Shown here piece by piece: positions 38,026 through 39,789 of a DNA stretch of 39,789 nucleotides. Numbering within the stretch: position 1 is the stretch's first letter; each line of letters starts with the position of its first letter. The notes beneath the pieces are model-generated. The model had not been told where the DNA came from. It made no database searches and was given only the letters and a program-made list of their open reading frames with translations. A program made the translations under genes and the position numbers. Where the stretch lies: IMG/VR virus record IMGVR_UViG_3300020281_000053, positions 1 to 39,789 of that record; one strand, 5' to 3'. The stretch comes from a virus.

Positions 38026-38451
38026 ATGAGTATCAAAATTGCTAGGATGGTTAACGGCGAAGATGTAGTCGCTGACATTAAAGAAGTAAGGAATGCACCG
38101 TCTAAGGATTTCACAAGTAATCCAGAGGATCTTCGTGTGCTTGCTTATGAATTTAAAGATGCATTTTCTATTCAATTAGAAATGAATGAAAAGGATTTCC
38201 TTGTAGAAGAAGAAGGGAATGGGGAGAATCCACTAAAGGATATCCGTATGAGATTTTATCCATACTTCCCACTAACAGTCGGGGCAAATTTTATTTCCCT
38301 ACACCATGTTGTAAGTATTGCTGACCCTCATCATGAGGTGCTTAAAAGATATGAGCAAGCGTTGACCACTATTAAAAATTCAAAACCCCAAAAAGATGAT
38401 GTTAAAGTTGATTATACTGAAATCCCACCCGAAGGTCTTCTTGTTGGGTGA
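38026..38451 (+). CDS. Hypothetical protein, possible Sm-like family
   Basis: A 141-residue protein. The start, IKIARMVNGEDVVADIKEV, resembles an Sm1-type pattern; a middle beta region RMRFYPYFPLTVG precedes HHVVSIADPHHEVLKRYEQAL (~97-117). Both ends parallel the proteins at 18904 and 38396. First gene of the gp43 operon. Unknown function. Confidence 0.75.
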   Translation: MSIKIARMVNGEDVVADIKEVRNAPSKDFTSNPEDLRVLAYEFKDAFSIQLEMNEKDFLVEEEGNGENPLKDIRMRFYPYFPLTVGANFISLHHVVSIADPHHEVLKRYEQALTTIKNSKPQKDDVKVDYTEIPPEGLLVG

Positions 38452-38665
38452 CGTTGTAGAATTAGACGAAGAACCTAGTTACCTCTTACAAAACTGCCAT
38501 GAAGTTACAGGTCATGGACTGTCAAAGTATCCTCCCTACTCAGATCAAGATGATCTATTCCTAGAGAGCACAGATGTATTGACTGTCGTAGATCCATCAC
38601 CTGCTATTGCAAAGAAGTATCTAGTCATGTTAGAATCAAAGGATAAGAAAGCAAAGAATGAGTGA
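38396..38665 (+). CDS. Small hypothetical protein before gp43
   Basis: 89 residues from ATG 38396, but this overlaps the previous gene by 56 bases. TTG 38441 or 38444, with GAAGG upstream, gives a 74- or 73-residue protein that begins LLGDVVELDEEPSYLLQN and is a likely true start. The end, DDLFLESTDVLTVVDPSPAIAKKYLVMLE, matches the C-terminal motif of the two related proteins. Overlaps gp43 by 8 bases. Confidence 0.65.
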   Translation: MMLKLIILKSHPKVFLLGDVVELDEEPSYLLQNCHEVTGHGLSKYPPYSDQDDLFLESTDVLTVVDPSPAIAKKYLVMLESKDKKAKNE

Positions 38666-39789
38666 TTTTTATACTAACGTAATTATCTTCGGAGATACAG
38701 CGTTGGTAAGGGGATATCGAAACGGTGAGCGTGTGCAATACCGTGAAAAGACATCCCCTTCTCTGTTTCTAGTGCCCACTAATCAGTCAAAGAAGTCTAA
38801 GTATAGGACTCTTGATGGTAGGTATGCACATAAGAAAAAGTTTGACGGAGTAAGAGAGGCAAGAGATTTCCTACAGAAGTATTCTGATGTAGAAGGTATG
38901 GAAGTGCATGGATATGAGAGGTTTGTCTTCCAACATATCGCACAGAAGTTTCCTAATCGTGTCAACTATGACATAAGGAAGATGGGTATATGGACTATTG
39001 ATATTGAGGTTGCATGTGAGAATGGATTCCCTGATGTAGAAGCATGCCAAGAGGATATGCTCTGCATAACCATGAAGAATATGATCACTAAACAGATCAT
39101 TACATGGGGCACAAGAGAGTATACAGCACCTGACACTGTAGAGTATCGTGTATTTAATACTGAGCATGAGATGCTACAGGACTTCCATAAATTCTGGGTG
39201 CATAACACTCCTGACATCATCACAGGGTGGAATAATAACTTCTATGACATGCCTTATATCTGTCGTAGGATTGAAAAGATCCTAGGAGAGAAGTGGATGA
39301 AGAGTCTCTCACCTTGGAATGTTGTAAAAGACCGCATCGTAAATGTGCAAGGCCGAGCAAATCTCGTCTATGATATTCTTGGTGTAACTATCCTAGATTA
39401 CCTTGATCTATACAAAAAATTTACCTATTCTGCACAAGAATCATACAGTCTAGAGCATATATCTACAGTTGAGTTGGGAGAGAATAAGTTAGACCATAGC
39501 ATGTATGAAAACTTCAAAGACTTTTATACCTCAGACTGGAAAAGATTTGTAGATTACAACATCCATGACGTTGAGTTGGTTGATCAACTAGAAAGCAAGA
39601 TGAAACTTGTTGAGTTGGCAGTCACTATGGCATACGATGCTAAAGTAAACATTGATGATGTATTCTCACAGGTAAAGATGTGGGATACTCTCATATATAA
39701 TGACTTGTATTCAAAGAATATTGTTGTGCCCCCTAAGCAAACATCCGACAAGGATGATAAGTATGCAGGGGCATACGTCAAAGAGCCTG
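38658..39789 (+). CDS. gp43: DNA polymerase gp43 (3' partial)
   Basis: Family B replicative polymerase; the first 377 residues are visible and the frame runs off the window. The proofreading exonuclease motifs are intact: Exo I WTIDIEVA (D115, E117), Exo II GWNNNFYDMPYI (D197) and Exo III YNIHDVELV (D304), close to T4 D112, E114, D219 and D324. The polymerase domain lies beyond the window. ATG 38658 overlaps the previous stop. Confidence 0.96.
   Translation, partial: MSDFYTNVIIFGDTALVRGYRNGERVQYREKTSPSLFLVPTNQSKKSKYRTLDGRYAHKKKFDGVREARDFLQKYSDVEGMEVHGYERFVFQHIAQKFPNRVNYDIRKMGIWTIDIEVACENGFPDVEACQEDMLCITMKNMITKQIITWGTREYTAPDTVEYRVFNTEHEMLQDFHKFWVHNTPDIITGWNNNFYDMPYICRRIEKILGEKWMKSLSPWNVVKDRIVNVQGRANLVYDILGVTILDYLDLYKKFTYSAQESYSLEHISTVELGENKLDHSMYENFKDFYTSDWKRFVDYNIHDVELVDQLESKMKLVELAVTMAYDAKVNIDDVFSQVKMWDTLIYNDLYSKNIVVPPKQTSDKDDKYAGAYVKEP

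Noticed and set aside
1-39789. tRNA genes, CRISPR arrays, insertion sequences, attachment sites
   Set aside because: No cloverleaf with conserved T-loop, no regularly spaced repeats, and no transposase or integrase gene was found on reading both strands.

Overview
The window is part of the genome of a T4-like marine cyanophage (a myovirus infecting Synechococcus or Prochlorococcus). The T4 core genes are in the order typical of this group: gp17, 18, 19, 20, a prohead core protein, 21, 22, 23, 3, uvsY, uvsW, 55, 47, 46, then 45, 44, 62, regA and the start of 43. The cyanobacterial host is inferred from auxiliary genes: a PTOX-type plastoquinol oxidase, PcyA (phycocyanobilin synthesis), a CobS/CobT-like pair, Hsp20 and two 2OG-Fe(II) oxygenases. 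All genes but three lie on the + strand, are tightly packed, and often overlap by 1 to 4 bases (ATGA or TAATG), which suggests translational coupling. I see no tRNA, CRISPR array, transposon or integrase.

Layout. 1-3.5 kb: the end of a lysine-rich, probably head-associated protein, a small zinc-finger protein, a protein with a capsid-targeting-like N-terminus, PTOX, small membrane proteins and a thermonuclease. 3.5-15.6 kb: DNA packaging, tail sheath and tube, portal, prohead core, protease, scaffold and major capsid protein, closed by a strong terminator. 15.7-17 kb: small unknown genes and tail-completion protein gp3. 17-23 kb: recombination and late-transcription genes (UvsY, UvsW, gp55, gp47, gp46). 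23-27.3 kb: CobT-like and CobS-like proteins and a DUF3310 protein. 27.3-33.7 kb: sliding clamp, clamp loader and RegA, with a 3.9-kb accessory block inserted between gp44 and gp62 (ParB-like protein, membrane peptide, two 2OG oxygenases, Dam, PcyA). 33.7-35.7 kb: four membrane or membrane-linked proteins. 35.7-37.3 kb: a minus-strand operon of three exported proteins. 37.5-39.8 kb: Hsp20, two small proteins and the N-terminal third or so of DNA polymerase gp43, cut by the window end.

Regulation can be read in part. T4-type late promoter octamers (NNTAAATA, several exactly TATAAATA) precede PTOX, gp18, gp20, the prohead core gene, gp22, the post-capsid cluster, gp3, the minus-strand operon and probably hsp20 and the gp43 cluster. 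Host-type sigma70 promoters precede gp55, the ParB-like gene and probably the gp43 cluster. Intrinsic terminators follow gp23, gp46 and hsp20.

The best candidates for undescribed biology are: (1) the minus-strand late operon of three signal-peptide proteins, facing a membrane-protein cluster with no gap between the stop codons; (2) the accessory block in the clamp-loader operon, opened by decamer repeats, a sigma70 promoter and a ParB-like protein; (3) three small proteins beside replication genes that share an Sm-like pattern; and (4) capsid-targeting-like peptides on uncharacterised basic proteins. No stretch longer than 300 bases lacks a gene; the longest gap is the 169-base divergent region at 37347-37515.
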